DNA from: Bacillota bacterium
Lineage (GTDB): Bacteria > Bacillota > Clostridia > Lachnospirales > Lachnospiraceae
Length of the DNA: 64,000 bases
Assembly (NCBI GenBank): GCA_029224465.1
Contig: JAQXUQ010000016.1
Span: 1 to 64,000, forward strand
Reading direction: 5' to 3'
The position numbers and the translations under genes are program-made. The notes beneath the pieces were generated by a model. The model saw nothing but the letters and a program-made list of their open reading frames with translations. It did not search any database and was not told the DNA's origin. Below are positions 1-7,852 of this stretch, in pieces. Numbering within the stretch: position 1 is the first letter of the stretch; every line of letters starts with the position of its first letter.

Positions 1-37
1 TTTTTGGTTTTAAAAAACCGGTGGCCGATTTTTTTTT

Positions 38-78
38 AAAATAATACTGCAGGCGGGGGGGCCAACCGCCCCCCCGCC
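38..78 (-). terminator. Intrinsic terminator of the DUF4190-like gene
   Basis: A 10-bp G/C stem (positions 52-61 with 69-78) lies directly downstream, on the minus strand, of the gene ending at 93. In that direction it is followed by an A/T-rich tract rather than a clean U run. Position and stem strength support termination; the imperfect U tract lowers certainty. Confidence 0.6.
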
Positions 79-92
79 TCTTCTGTGTCTTG

Positions 93-1103
93 TTATTCCG
101 TGGCAGCATCATAAAGACAGGTACCGTCTTTGAACATCAGGAGGACGGTGTTCCGGTCGCGGTCGTCCAGCAGGATCACCATCACGTTCCCGTCTTGGGA
201 AACGGAAGTAGTGAATTTGTTTTGCGCGGCCGTGCACATTTTCTGTATGCTGGTTTTCATGTCGTTCCATTCGCCGGTGAGCTCTGCGCTGCCCTTTTTG
301 ATTCCGTCGCAGGCTTCACCGACGCCATCGTGCCAGATCTGGATGATGCAGCCGGTTTCATCGGTGGAAATCCGGTAGCTGTCACCATACTCTGTCGATA
401 ATACAGGCTCCATCGCAGCCGCGTAAGCAGCCGATTTGCTGCCCGCCGAGTTCTCGGAACGCGCCTGCGCGGTCTCATTAACAGCCTGATTGATCGCGTT
501 CGCCTGCTCACCTGTGATTGCCTGCGGATTCCGGTTCCGGTCATGCAGGTTATAGCTGACTGCGCCGGCAAAAACAACGATGGAAACGATGATGCCCGCC
601 ATAGCGATATATTTGCTGCGCCCTTTCCGCAGGGCAATGATGCCGAGGATCACGCCGATCAGCGCACAGGGATAAATAATAAATCCAAGAAGTCCGAAGA
701 TGACCGAAAGAATCCCTAAGCGGTTGCCGCGCCTTGCAGTGGCATTTGGCGCAGACTTTTTCCGCGGAAATTTCTTTCGACGGGCAGCAGGAGTATCCGC
801 CGCGCTGCCCGCCTCAGCGCCGCTGACGCTCCCTTCCGCCTCGCCATCGCCTGAACTGCCCGCACCAACGCCCGCCGGCGCCATGTTATCGCCTGAACTG
901 CCCGCACCAGCGCCCGCCGGCGCCATGTCATCGCCTGAACTGCCCTCGCCAGCGCCCGCCGGCGCCATGTCAGCGTTTGAACCGCTCACCCCGGCGCCCG
1001 ATGCCGCTCCGGCACCGGAACCGCCGCCGGCCCGCTCCTTCTCAATCGCTGCCCATTCATCGTCCGCAGCCGTATGGATTTTCTGAATTTCATCATTCAT
1101 CAT
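93..1103 (-). CDS. DUF4190-like membrane protein with Ala/Gly-rich repeat linker
   Basis: The 336-residue protein has a short charged N-terminus, a Gly/Ala/Ser/Glu low-complexity stretch (about residues 25-105) with three 14-residue repeats, and a Lys/Arg-rich block (108-128). Two hydrophobic segments follow (about 129-158 and 165-186), then a C-terminal domain of about 150 residues. The paired segments joined by a short basic turn (ALRKG) resemble the DUF4190 membrane module. The C-terminal domain is probably extracytoplasmic and its function is unknown. The start is the first of two adjacent ATGs, 6 nt after a GAGG site. It is transcribed divergently from the gene at 1236. The family call is by eye. 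Confidence 0.7.
   Translation of the reverse strand: MMNDEIQKIHTAADDEWAAIEKERAGGGSGAGAASGAGVSGSNADMAPAGAGEGSSGDDMAPAGAGAGSSGDNMAPAGVGAGSSGDGEAEGSVSGAEAGSAADTPAARRKKFPRKKSAPNATARRGNRLGILSVIFGLLGFIIYPCALIGVILGIIALRKGRSKYIAMAGIIVSIVVFAGAVSYNLHDRNRNPQAITGEQANAINQAVNETAQARSENSAGSKSAAYAAAMEPVLSTEYGDSYRISTDETGCIIQIWHDGVGEACDGIKKGSAELTGEWNDMKTSIQKMCTAAQNKFTTSVSQDGNVMVILLDDRDRNTVLLMFKDGTCLYDAATE
846..971 (-). repeat. Three tandem 42-bp coding repeats
   Basis: Three in-frame copies of a 42-bp unit encode a 14-residue motif of the form xMAPAGxGxGSSGD (residues 45-86 of the minus-strand membrane protein). The copies differ at only a few positions, indicating recent duplication or slippage within the linker. 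Confidence 0.9.
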
Positions 1104-1235
1104 TCATAACCTCATTTTCAGACAAAATCATAAGTTCATTTCCATGTCATAACAAGTTAATAACCGTCTTTTAGAATATATTACAGATAGTTCATATGCG
1201 GCTGGCTGCATCACCGCGCGCAGGGGGAACACATC

Positions 1236-2318
1236 ATGAGCCGTAAATATAGCACTATACTGATAATATTGATTCTTACGGTCAATGCAGCAGCCATCGG
1301 CGCGCTGCTGGGGCTTCACACGCCGAAGAATATTCTGGACGCTGACTCCGCGGCGCGGTTTGTCCGCAGCGGCACCAATATCAACGAAATCTATTCCGAA
1401 GAAGAACTGCTCTCGCAGCTGCGGGAGCAGTATCCGAAATTGTATAACGCGCTGGATATGGACGGCTCGCCGGTTTATATTGTCCCGGGAATGATTACAA
1501 CCGCCACAATCGAAACATCGACGGGCAGACCCGGGATCAGCCGCCACATGACGCCGCAGGGCATCGCCCTGACAGATGACTATCTGATCATTTCCGCTTA
1601 TTCCTATGATAACGCATATTACTCTGTTTTGTACGTAATGGATCGCGAAAGCGGCGATTATGTCAAAACAATTGTGCTCCCCGGCACACCGCATGCCGGC
1701 GGTCTTGCATATGATGAGTGCTTCGGGCGCCTCTGGATTGCGGAGACGACAGACGGGAAAAGAGGCATGCTGGCCGCGATTGACGACAAAACATTGCGGC
1801 AGGAAGACTTTTCAAGAAGCGCGGCACCGGTCACTTACGATTATCTGGTGCGTGTTGATTCGCTGGAAAACATTTCCTTCCTCACCTGGCACGGTGGTTC
1901 ACTGTATATGGGAAGCTTTTCGAGAAACGGCGCAGGAAAACTGGAAGCCTATGATCTTGACGACCGGGGACTGCCGGAGGGCGGTGACGCATTTACCGGA
2001 GCAAGAGGAGCAGTCGCTGTGATCAATAAGATCCAGGGCGTCGCCTGTACGGAAGACAGCATGTTTTTTTCGAAGTCGTGGGGGCCTTCGGACTCGACGC
2101 TTCTGATGCACAGGCTGGATGACGGCGATATTTTCGACGATTTCAGGAGCGCGGGCTTTCGCAAGCTGCATTTTCCTCCGTATATGGAACAGATCGTGGC
2201 ATCCGGAGACGATCTGTACGTACTCTTTGAGTCGGAGGCGGCAGGATACCGGGGGAGGGAGAATATTTTACATGTCGATCGTGTTTTCCGATTCCGGATC
2301 TCAAAACTGTTCAGCTGA
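1236..2318 (+). CDS. Signal-anchored protein with predicted beta-propeller
   Basis: The 360-residue protein has an N-terminal hydrophobic segment (about residues 6-26) likely to act as signal peptide or anchor, so the rest should lie outside the membrane. From about residue 100 onward, motifs such as TPQGIAL, HAGGLAYD and RLWIAET recur at intervals, with short hydrophobic strands typical of NHL/YncE-like beta-propellers. No catalytic residue set is recognisable. The ATG follows an AGGGGGAA ribosome site. It is divergent from the upstream membrane protein and runs into the HAD gene after a 56-nt gap, perhaps one transcript. The fold is inferred; the substrate is unknown. Confidence 0.65.
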   Translation: MSRKYSTILIILILTVNAAAIGALLGLHTPKNILDADSAARFVRSGTNINEIYSEEELLSQLREQYPKLYNALDMDGSPVYIVPGMITTATIETSTGRPGISRHMTPQGIALTDDYLIISAYSYDNAYYSVLYVMDRESGDYVKTIVLPGTPHAGGLAYDECFGRLWIAETTDGKRGMLAAIDDKTLRQEDFSRSAAPVTYDYLVRVDSLENISFLTWHGGSLYMGSFSRNGAGKLEAYDLDDRGLPEGGDAFTGARGAVAVINKIQGVACTEDSMFFSKSWGPSDSTLLMHRLDDGDIFDDFRSAGFRKLHFPPYMEQIVASGDDLYVLFESEAAGYRGRENILHVDRVFRFRISKLFS

Positions 2319-2374
2319 CGGACTCTTATGTGTTATACTGCCGATTAGATAACGACGGGAGGATTTGGCATAAG

Positions 2375-3220
2375 ATGATACGGCTGCTCATTACAGATCT
2401 GGATGACACACTGTATCCGTGGCTGGACAGTTTTGTGCCCGCGTTCTACGCGATGGCGGGTGAGACGGCGCGGATTCTGGATCTTCCTCTGTATGCGGTG
2501 CTGCCGGAATTCAAGCAGGTGCATACAGTGTACGGAGACGTCGAGCATCCGTTCGCGATCGCGCAGCTGCCGTCGGTCAGGCGCCGGTATCCGGGGGCGC
2601 CTTTAGAACAGCTTCGGATTGTTTTTGCGGGCGCGCTGCAGGCGTTTTCAAATGTACGGGCACAAAGGCTCCATTTGCTGCCCGGCGTGTACGATACACT
2701 GCGGAAGGTGCATGAGGCCGGAATTCAAATTGCGGGATATACGGATGCGGGAAGCGGGAACGGACTGGAACGACTGCGGGAACTGAAGATAGAGCCGTTC
2801 TTTGACGCGTTATATGTGACTGGCGGTCTGTCATCAGAAGCGGCGGAAAACAGACTGCTCCGGGACGGCGGTCATGCAAAACCCAATCCTGCCATGCTGC
2901 GGAAAATCTGCAGGGATTTCCGCGTTCGTGAAGAAGAGGCTGTTTACGCGGGAGACAGCATGACCTGCGATGTTCTGATGGCTGCACAAACACACGTGCA
3001 TTCTGTGCAAACACTTTGGCTTAAGGAACATAGGAATAAAGAAGATCAGGATAATTACAGAAAACTTGTCGCGATTACCAACTGGACAGAGCAGGATTTT
3101 TCGAAAGATGAGGCGCTTCGGAGAGTATGCCGCAGGAAAAATGTGAGGCCGGAGTTTACAGTCGGCTGTTATTCTGAAATCTGGGAGATTATAACCCGGT
3201 TTGCGGGAAAAGAATCCTGA
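2375..3220 (+). CDS. HAD-superfamily hydrolase
   Basis: This is a predicted cytoplasmic phosphatase of about 281 residues. Motif I is DLDDTLYP near the N-terminus, with the nucleophile and acid/base aspartates. Motif II lies near GYTDAG, the motif III lysine is in HAKPNP, and motif IV is AGDSMTCD. The layout fits a HAD subclass I enzyme with an alpha-helical cap between motifs I and II; the substrate cannot be read from sequence. The ORF track opens earlier, but GGGAGG at 2358-2363 places the start at 2375, which removes a 15-residue extension. Confidence 0.85.
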   Translation: MIRLLITDLDDTLYPWLDSFVPAFYAMAGETARILDLPLYAVLPEFKQVHTVYGDVEHPFAIAQLPSVRRRYPGAPLEQLRIVFAGALQAFSNVRAQRLHLLPGVYDTLRKVHEAGIQIAGYTDAGSGNGLERLRELKIEPFFDALYVTGGLSSEAAENRLLRDGGHAKPNPAMLRKICRDFRVREEEAVYAGDSMTCDVLMAAQTHVHSVQTLWLKEHRNKEDQDNYRKLVAITNWTEQDFSKDEALRRVCRRKNVRPEFTVGCYSEIWEIITRFAGKES

Positions 3221-3243
3221 CGGGCAGAAATGCCGCGGGTATT

Positions 3244-3450
3244 TCAGTTATCGGTTTCCTGAAAAAGATCTTTGACGCTGCACCCGAGAACACTGCAGAA
3301 GAGTTCGAGTGTTTCAAAACGAATCTGTTTGGTCTTGTTGCCGACAATGTTACAGATGTTCTGATAACTGTACCCGGTTTCTTTGGCAAGCCAGTACCGC
3401 GTCTTACCCTTTTCATCAAGGATTTCCTGTACACGTAATTTGATCATCAT
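3244..3450 (-). CDS. Small XRE/Cro-type HTH regulator
   Basis: This 68-residue protein is almost entirely one Cro/CI-type helix-turn-helix domain. It contains the pattern WLAKETGYSYQNICNIVG, followed by LELFCSVLGCSVKDLF, typical of minimal XRE regulators. It resembles the small YozG/Cro-like repressors of Bacillota. The start at 3450 is the first of two adjacent ATGs and has AAAGG about 6 nt upstream. It is convergent with the HAD gene. A TATAAT-like -10 on the minus strand lies at 3486-3491. The target is unknown. Confidence 0.8.
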   Translation of the reverse strand: MMIKLRVQEILDEKGKTRYWLAKETGYSYQNICNIVGNKTKQIRFETLELFCSVLGCSVKDLFQETDN

Positions 3451-3604
3451 ATAAGCCTTTCCAAGATGCTGAATAATTAGTTCGTATTATAGCTGTTTTT
3501 CATACAGAATGTGAATTATGAAAATATTATATATCCCTTCTTTTTTTCTTAAATTTTCGTAAAATGCCCTGCAACAAGTATATCACAAACGAAAATGAAA
3601 ATTA

Positions 3605-3633
3605 TTGACCGAAATGGTGACTGTTTTTAATGT
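3605..3633 (+). promoter_or_regulatory. Candidate promoter for the coiled-coil gene
   Basis: TTGACC at 3605-3610, then 17 bp, then TAATGT at 3628-3633, upstream of the gene starting at 3718. The surroundings are A/T-rich. The -10 is a weak match. Confidence 0.4.
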
Positions 3634-3717
3634 AAAATATGTTATTATTATCATGAATTGCACGTAATCACTGTTGAGAGATATACGTTCATTCAATTGA
3701 CCGAGGGGGAAAATACA

Positions 3718-5889
3718 ATGCCGGATCAGGAAATTGTTAAAGAAAGAGAAATCGTCAATCTGGATTTCTCCGTTGTGCTGCCGGATGGCTATACGGCGCA
3801 GGAAATTCCGGAAGAAGGGCCGTTTATCTTCCGCGCTGCAGGAGAGGACGCCTGCATCGCTTTGGAAAAACCGGTGGAGATCGGCGGAGAGATGGATTTT
3901 ACAAGGCCGGCGGTTAAAGGCGTGATCCGCAACGTGACAGCGAGGGAATTTATCCGCTGTTATGGACGTGATATTCCGCAGAAATGCCTGATTTCGCAGA
4001 AGGATCTGATGGTCGTCTGCGGAACAAGGTCCGATGACCGCGGCGATGTTCATTATATGATTGCTACAGGCAAAGGCATGTACAGGGGCATGATACATGT
4101 CAAAACATCCGGTGACCGGAACCGCCTGACCGCTGCGGAAAAGTTTCTGACTTCCATAACAATGTATCAGATGACGCCGGAGGAGGCGCAGGAAGCGGAG
4201 AAAAGGGCGGCGCGGGAAGCCAAGAAGCGAAAGGAAGAACTGGCAAAGAGAGCGGAAATCAGCCGGGGTGCCGCACTGGATTCGGTTATTATCGCGCAGG
4301 CGCAGCAGCGCAACGCCGAAGAATTAAAGCGGATCGCCCGCGATCAGGCACTGGCGGAGGAAGAAGCGAGAAAACGCGCGAAAGAGCGTGAAGAAAGAAT
4401 CCGTGCACGCGAAGAAGAGCGCGTAGCCCGTCTTCAGGAAGAAGCGAGACAGCGCGCGGAAAAGAAAGCTGCAGGCCAGGCAGAGCCTGCAGCCATGGAG
4501 CAGCAGACCGCGGACCTGGCGGAGGCGTCGGAGCAGCCTGCGAACCGGTCAGGGGCTGCAGAACACCGGCCTGCAGAAAGGGCAGAGTCCGCTGCAGCAG
4601 CAAAGAGCGCTGCGGACGGAGCAGAAGCCGCTGCGCAGGAGAGAGTAAATGCGGAAAAGCCAAAGAATAAAGAGGACAGTACGCAGCTGACACCGGAGCA
4701 GAAAGAGATCCTGCAGCTGGAAGAAAAGCGCAGCCTCAGAACGCAGAAGCTGCGGGAAAAATATCAGGGGAATCCGGAAGAAGAGCTGGAAGTCGACCAC
4801 CTGATCGCGCAGCTGGACAGGGAATCCGAAGAAGTCATCGGACATTTTCACGAGTTTCTCGGCTGGGTGCAGGATGTTTTCAATACGACACCGTTTACCG
4901 GCGAAGACGACCCGAAACTGCTGGATCTGTTTGCGCAGATCCATATGAATATTGACGGGTTCGGCCAGCAGCTGGATCAGATGACAGACCGTCTGGACGA
5001 AGTCGGCACGAAGGCGCTTGCCGGCGGAATCCGGGAAGCCTGCGTTATCCGCCTGATCAAATTCGCGGCCAAGCTGGACGGCAAGTACAGGAAGCTGGCT
5101 GTGCGTTTCAATGAAGAAAACCGCGTAAGTTACGCAAGACCTGCCGAAACGGATGAAATTTTCGACAAATGGCAGAAGACAAAAATGCAGCTTCCTTCCT
5201 GCATCGAGGAAGCGGATGTGCGCAGAGAGCGCGCTGTGACAGAATCGCTGCAGGCACAGATGGACGAGCTTGTCGAAACGATGCAGCTGACCCGCGCGAA
5301 TGTGCAGCAGCTTGCCGGGGAAAAGGAAACTGCGCAGGAAGAGCAGCTCCTTGCACAGGAAAATCTGAACCGGTTCCTTGATGATGAAGAGGAACGAAAG
5401 GCCGGAATCCACAAGGAAGAGAAGCGCCTGCTGGAGCAGATCCGAAAGAAACTCGATGAGAACCGGGGACTGTTACAGGCAAAACAGGAGGAGATCTTAA
5501 AACTCAGGGATGAATTTGAGCACACGTTTGTTTTAAGTGGCCGGAAAAAACAACTGCAGGCGGAAGTGGAGAAGGCGGAAGACGAAGAACGCGCGCTGAA
5601 GGAAGAAACGGTCAAGCTCACGGAGAGCCGGGAGAGCGCTGCGGATAATACCGGAGAGAGCCTGAAGGCACTTGAAGATGAGAAGCGGGGACTCGAAGAG
5701 CGGCTCCGCATTGCGGAAGCTGCGCTTGATAAAGCCGGAGAAAAGCTTACACAGGCGCAGAAGGAGCTCGAAGAGCAGGAAAAGAAGACACGGGAAACAA
5801 ATGAGGCTTTTTCTCATGTACACAGAGATTTCCTGCGCGGCAGATATGATAACTTTCCGATGCCGGAAGAAAAGGCGGAGGTAAGGTAA
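3718..5889 (+). CDS. Long coiled-coil protein with N-terminal globular domain
   Basis: The protein is about 723 residues. The first 160 form a compact mixed alpha/beta region without recognised motifs. The rest is charged and heptad-like: an Ala/Glu/Lys/Arg helix (about 160-270), a low-complexity Ala/Glu/Gln stretch (270-340), and further coiled coil to the end, interrupted by a more globular helical part (about 380-500). There is no signal peptide or membrane segment, so it is probably cytoplasmic. ATG 3718 follows a GAGGGGGA site; the ORF-track start is an upstream TTG without one. The architecture suggests a structural or SMC-like scaffold, but I recognise no family. Confidence 0.7.
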   Translation: MPDQEIVKEREIVNLDFSVVLPDGYTAQEIPEEGPFIFRAAGEDACIALEKPVEIGGEMDFTRPAVKGVIRNVTAREFIRCYGRDIPQKCLISQKDLMVVCGTRSDDRGDVHYMIATGKGMYRGMIHVKTSGDRNRLTAAEKFLTSITMYQMTPEEAQEAEKRAAREAKKRKEELAKRAEISRGAALDSVIIAQAQQRNAEELKRIARDQALAEEEARKRAKEREERIRAREEERVARLQEEARQRAEKKAAGQAEPAAMEQQTADLAEASEQPANRSGAAEHRPAERAESAAAAKSAADGAEAAAQERVNAEKPKNKEDSTQLTPEQKEILQLEEKRSLRTQKLREKYQGNPEEELEVDHLIAQLDRESEEVIGHFHEFLGWVQDVFNTTPFTGEDDPKLLDLFAQIHMNIDGFGQQLDQMTDRLDEVGTKALAGGIREACVIRLIKFAAKLDGKYRKLAVRFNEENRVSYARPAETDEIFDKWQKTKMQLPSCIEEADVRRERAVTESLQAQMDELVETMQLTRANVQQLAGEKETAQEEQLLAQENLNRFLDDEEERKAGIHKEEKRLLEQIRKKLDENRGLLQAKQEEILKLRDEFEHTFVLSGRKKQLQAEVEKAEDEERALKEETVKLTESRESAADNTGESLKALEDEKRGLEERLRIAEAALDKAGEKLTQAQKELEEQEKKTRETNEAFSHVHRDFLRGRYDNFPMPEEKAEVR

Positions 5890-5918
5890 TTCTCAAACAC
5901 TATATTTGAAAACATGCA

Positions 5919-5993
5919 GCCGGACCAGACGGTATGCGAAGCGAAATGCTGCAGAAGCGGCATGGCGGAGCGCTGTCTGGCCCGGTTTGTTTT
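5919..5993 (+). terminator. Terminator after the coiled-coil gene
   Basis: A stem of about 12 bp with one mismatch (GCCGGACCAGAC with GTCTGGCCCGG) encloses a long loop and is followed by TTTGTTTT. It separates the coiled-coil gene from the Fur-family promoter. Confidence 0.6.
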
Positions 5994-6003
5994 AACAAAA
6001 GAC

Positions 6004-6062
6004 TTGCAAATCATTTGCAGATGTGTATAATAGCAATTATTATAAATTGCAAATCATTTGCG
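6004..6062 (+). promoter_or_regulatory. Two 7-1-7 Fur-family operators flanking the promoter
   Basis: TGCAAATCATTTGCA occurs at 6005-6019 and again, with the last base changed, at 6048-6062. Each is an inverted repeat with 7-nt arms around one central base, the geometry of Fur/PerR/Zur boxes in Bacillota. The first box overlaps a -35 (TTGCAA 6004-6009), 16 bp from a TATAAT -10 (6026-6031). The second lies in the 5' leader just before the regulator's ribosome site. This arrangement predicts autorepression of the regulator and the overlapping transporter gene. Confidence 0.85.
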
Positions 6063-6083
6063 CATTCGCGCAGAGAGGAAACG

Positions 6084-6560
6084 ATGGCGAAAGAATATCA
6101 TTCCAGATACAGAATCCGGATCTTGCAATATTTCGAAGAGCAGCCGGACAGGCGCATGAGCGCCGCAGGTGTCTACGAGAAAATGACGGAAGAAGGAATG
6201 CACGTAAATCTCGCGACGGTCTACCGGAATCTCGACCGGCTGGTTCAGGATCAGATGCTGATTGCTCTGAAAGCGCCGAAAGAAGAGGAAAAGTATTATC
6301 AGTACATGCGCCCCGGACTGAAATGCGCCGAGCACCTGCATCTTTGCTGCAGCCGCTGCGGCAAGGTTATCCATCTGAACTGCGGATTTATGCGTGAAAT
6401 TCAGGAACATCTGATGGAGGACCACGGCTTTCTTCTGGACTGCGGAGAGTCGATGCTGACCGGCCTTTGCAGCGAATGCCGCGCTATTGTCCGCATGAAG
6501 GGACAGACTAGGGATCAGAAACCGGAGAAAGGTACAAGATATGATGGAAATGTTACTTGA
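6084..6560 (+). CDS. Fur-family metal-dependent regulator
   Basis: The 158-residue protein has an N-terminal winged-helix domain carrying the family signature NLATVYRNLDRL. The C-terminal dimerisation domain has two structural zinc cysteine pairs (CSRCGK and CSEC) and a histidine-rich stretch around EHLHL. It should bind DNA when loaded with metal. The ATG at 6084 follows AGAGAGGAA, trimming 50 residues from the ORF-track version. Its end overlaps the next gene by 20 nt, so both are co-transcribed. The paired operators and adjacent metal exporter suggest a metal-responsive switch. Whether it senses iron, zinc, manganese or peroxide is not decidable from sequence. Confidence 0.9.
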   Translation: MAKEYHSRYRIRILQYFEEQPDRRMSAAGVYEKMTEEGMHVNLATVYRNLDRLVQDQMLIALKAPKEEEKYYQYMRPGLKCAEHLHLCCSRCGKVIHLNCGFMREIQEHLMEDHGFLLDCGESMLTGLCSECRAIVRMKGQTRDQKPEKGTRYDGNVT

Positions 6561-7422
6561 CGCGCTGCAGGATGCTTTTACCGACACGGCAAAGCTCATT
6601 CCTTTCCTGTTCGCTACCTATATTGTAATGGAAATACTGGAACGCAAGGCATCGAACGCGTCGGTGAATCTGCTGCAGAAATTCGGACGTTTCAGCCCTG
6701 CGGCCGGCGCCGCGGTCGGCGTTGTTCCGCAGTGCGGATTTTCGGCGGCTGCCGCGAGCCTGTATTCCGGAGGGCTGATTTCAATCGGAACGCTGCTGGC
6801 TGTTTTTCTTTCCACATCGGACGAAATGCTGCCGATCTTTATATCGGAGAGGGTGCCGGCGGCGTCGGTTTTGAAAATTCTGCTGACGAAGGCGCTCATC
6901 GGCGCCGTGTCCGGTATGGCGGTTGATTTCGCTCTCCGGTTCACGAAGTACCGGCACAAGACGGAAAAACATATCCGGGATCTGTGCGAAGAGGAACACT
7001 GCGGCAGCGAGGAAGGTGAAGAAGACGGCGTACTGAAAGCGGCATTTATTCATACGCTGCATATCATTGTGTTTGTCTTTCTGATCAGTCTGGTGCTGAC
7101 TATTCTGGTCGAAGGATTCGGGCAGCAGGCGATTGCGGGCTTTCTTACAAATCGTCCGGTGATCGGCGTTGTTTTAGCGGCTCTCATCGGGCTGATTCCG
7201 AACTGCGCCGCTTCCGTCATGATCACGCAGCTGTATCTGTCCGGCATGCTCGGCGCGGGGCAGATGATGGCGGGCCTGCTCGTCGGCGCGGGCGTAGGCT
7301 TGCTCGTCCTGTTCCGTACGAATGAAAGACACCCTTCGGAAAACGTGAAAGCGGCGCTGCTTTTGTATGTCATCGGTGTATTTTGGGGGCTTTTATTTGA
7401 GGCTCTGAAAATTACGTTCTGA
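6541..7422 (+). CDS. Putative 10TM heavy-metal exporter (ArsP_2-like)
   Basis: The 293-residue polytopic membrane protein has about ten hydrophobic segments. Two inverted half-motifs are visible, VVPQCGFSAAAASLY in the first half and LIPNCAASVMITQLY in the second, a hallmark of the family annotated as ArsP_2 or putative manganese/arsenic exporter. A charged cytoplasmic loop rich in His, Glu and Lys (about residues 142-160) separates the halves. It overlaps the Fur-family gene and shares its promoter, which implies metal-dependent expression. The exported ion is not known; metal efflux is inferred from family and context. Confidence 0.75.
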   Translation: MMEMLLDALQDAFTDTAKLIPFLFATYIVMEILERKASNASVNLLQKFGRFSPAAGAAVGVVPQCGFSAAAASLYSGGLISIGTLLAVFLSTSDEMLPIFISERVPAASVLKILLTKALIGAVSGMAVDFALRFTKYRHKTEKHIRDLCEEEHCGSEEGEEDGVLKAAFIHTLHIIVFVFLISLVLTILVEGFGQQAIAGFLTNRPVIGVVLAALIGLIPNCAASVMITQLYLSGMLGAGQMMAGLLVGAGVGLLVLFRTNERHPSENVKAALLLYVIGVFWGLLFEALKITF

Positions 7423-7497
7423 ATTGTCCCTGACAGCGGCATGGGAAAGCCGCACGGTACTGCTGCAATGCAGCGGGAGAATCCGTACAGCCCGGAA

Positions 7498-7544
7498 AGC
7501 CGGAGCGGACCTGTCACATCGTGGCAGGTCCGCTCCGGCTTTTC
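7498..7544 (+). terminator. Strong intrinsic terminator
   Basis: A perfect 16-bp stem (7498-7513 with 7525-7540), an 11-nt loop and a short T tract end the Fur/exporter operon. Confidence 0.9.
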
Positions 7545-7852
7545 GTCTGCAGACAGCTGCACTTTTTATAAAGCAATATATGCATAGTAATAAAATAGCT
7601 GCCAGTCACAGGAAAAACACAGCAAAATCACTTATACAACAATGAAAGACGCTGTTTTATCGTTAATATACAGTCACAATTACCTATTTAACCGCAAAAA
7701 TAGATGTAAAAATGTGCAAAACGGCAATTACTGTCAAACGAAACGCAATTTATGTCAACATTCGAAAACGATTAGATGATACAAATAATATGTAACAGGG
7801 GACAGACAGCTGCAACGGGAAACAGCTGTAAATGTATTGCAAGGAGGTACGT
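7545..7852 (+). promoter_or_regulatory. Upstream region of the sugar ABC operon with AraC-like direct repeat
   Basis: About 300 bp without a gene. CAATTACTGTCAA (7725-7737) and CAATTTATGTCAA (7746-7758) match at 11 of 13 positions and start 21 bp apart, two helical turns. The second ends 2 bp before a possible -35 (TTCGAA 7761-7766), which is 17 bp from AATAAT (7784-7789). This is the usual layout of AraC-family activator half-sites, and an AraC-type regulator lies in the locus. TTCGAAAACGATTA at 7761-7774 also loosely resembles a CcpA cre site. I see nothing else in 7545-7720 beyond A/T-rich DNA. Confidence 0.6.
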
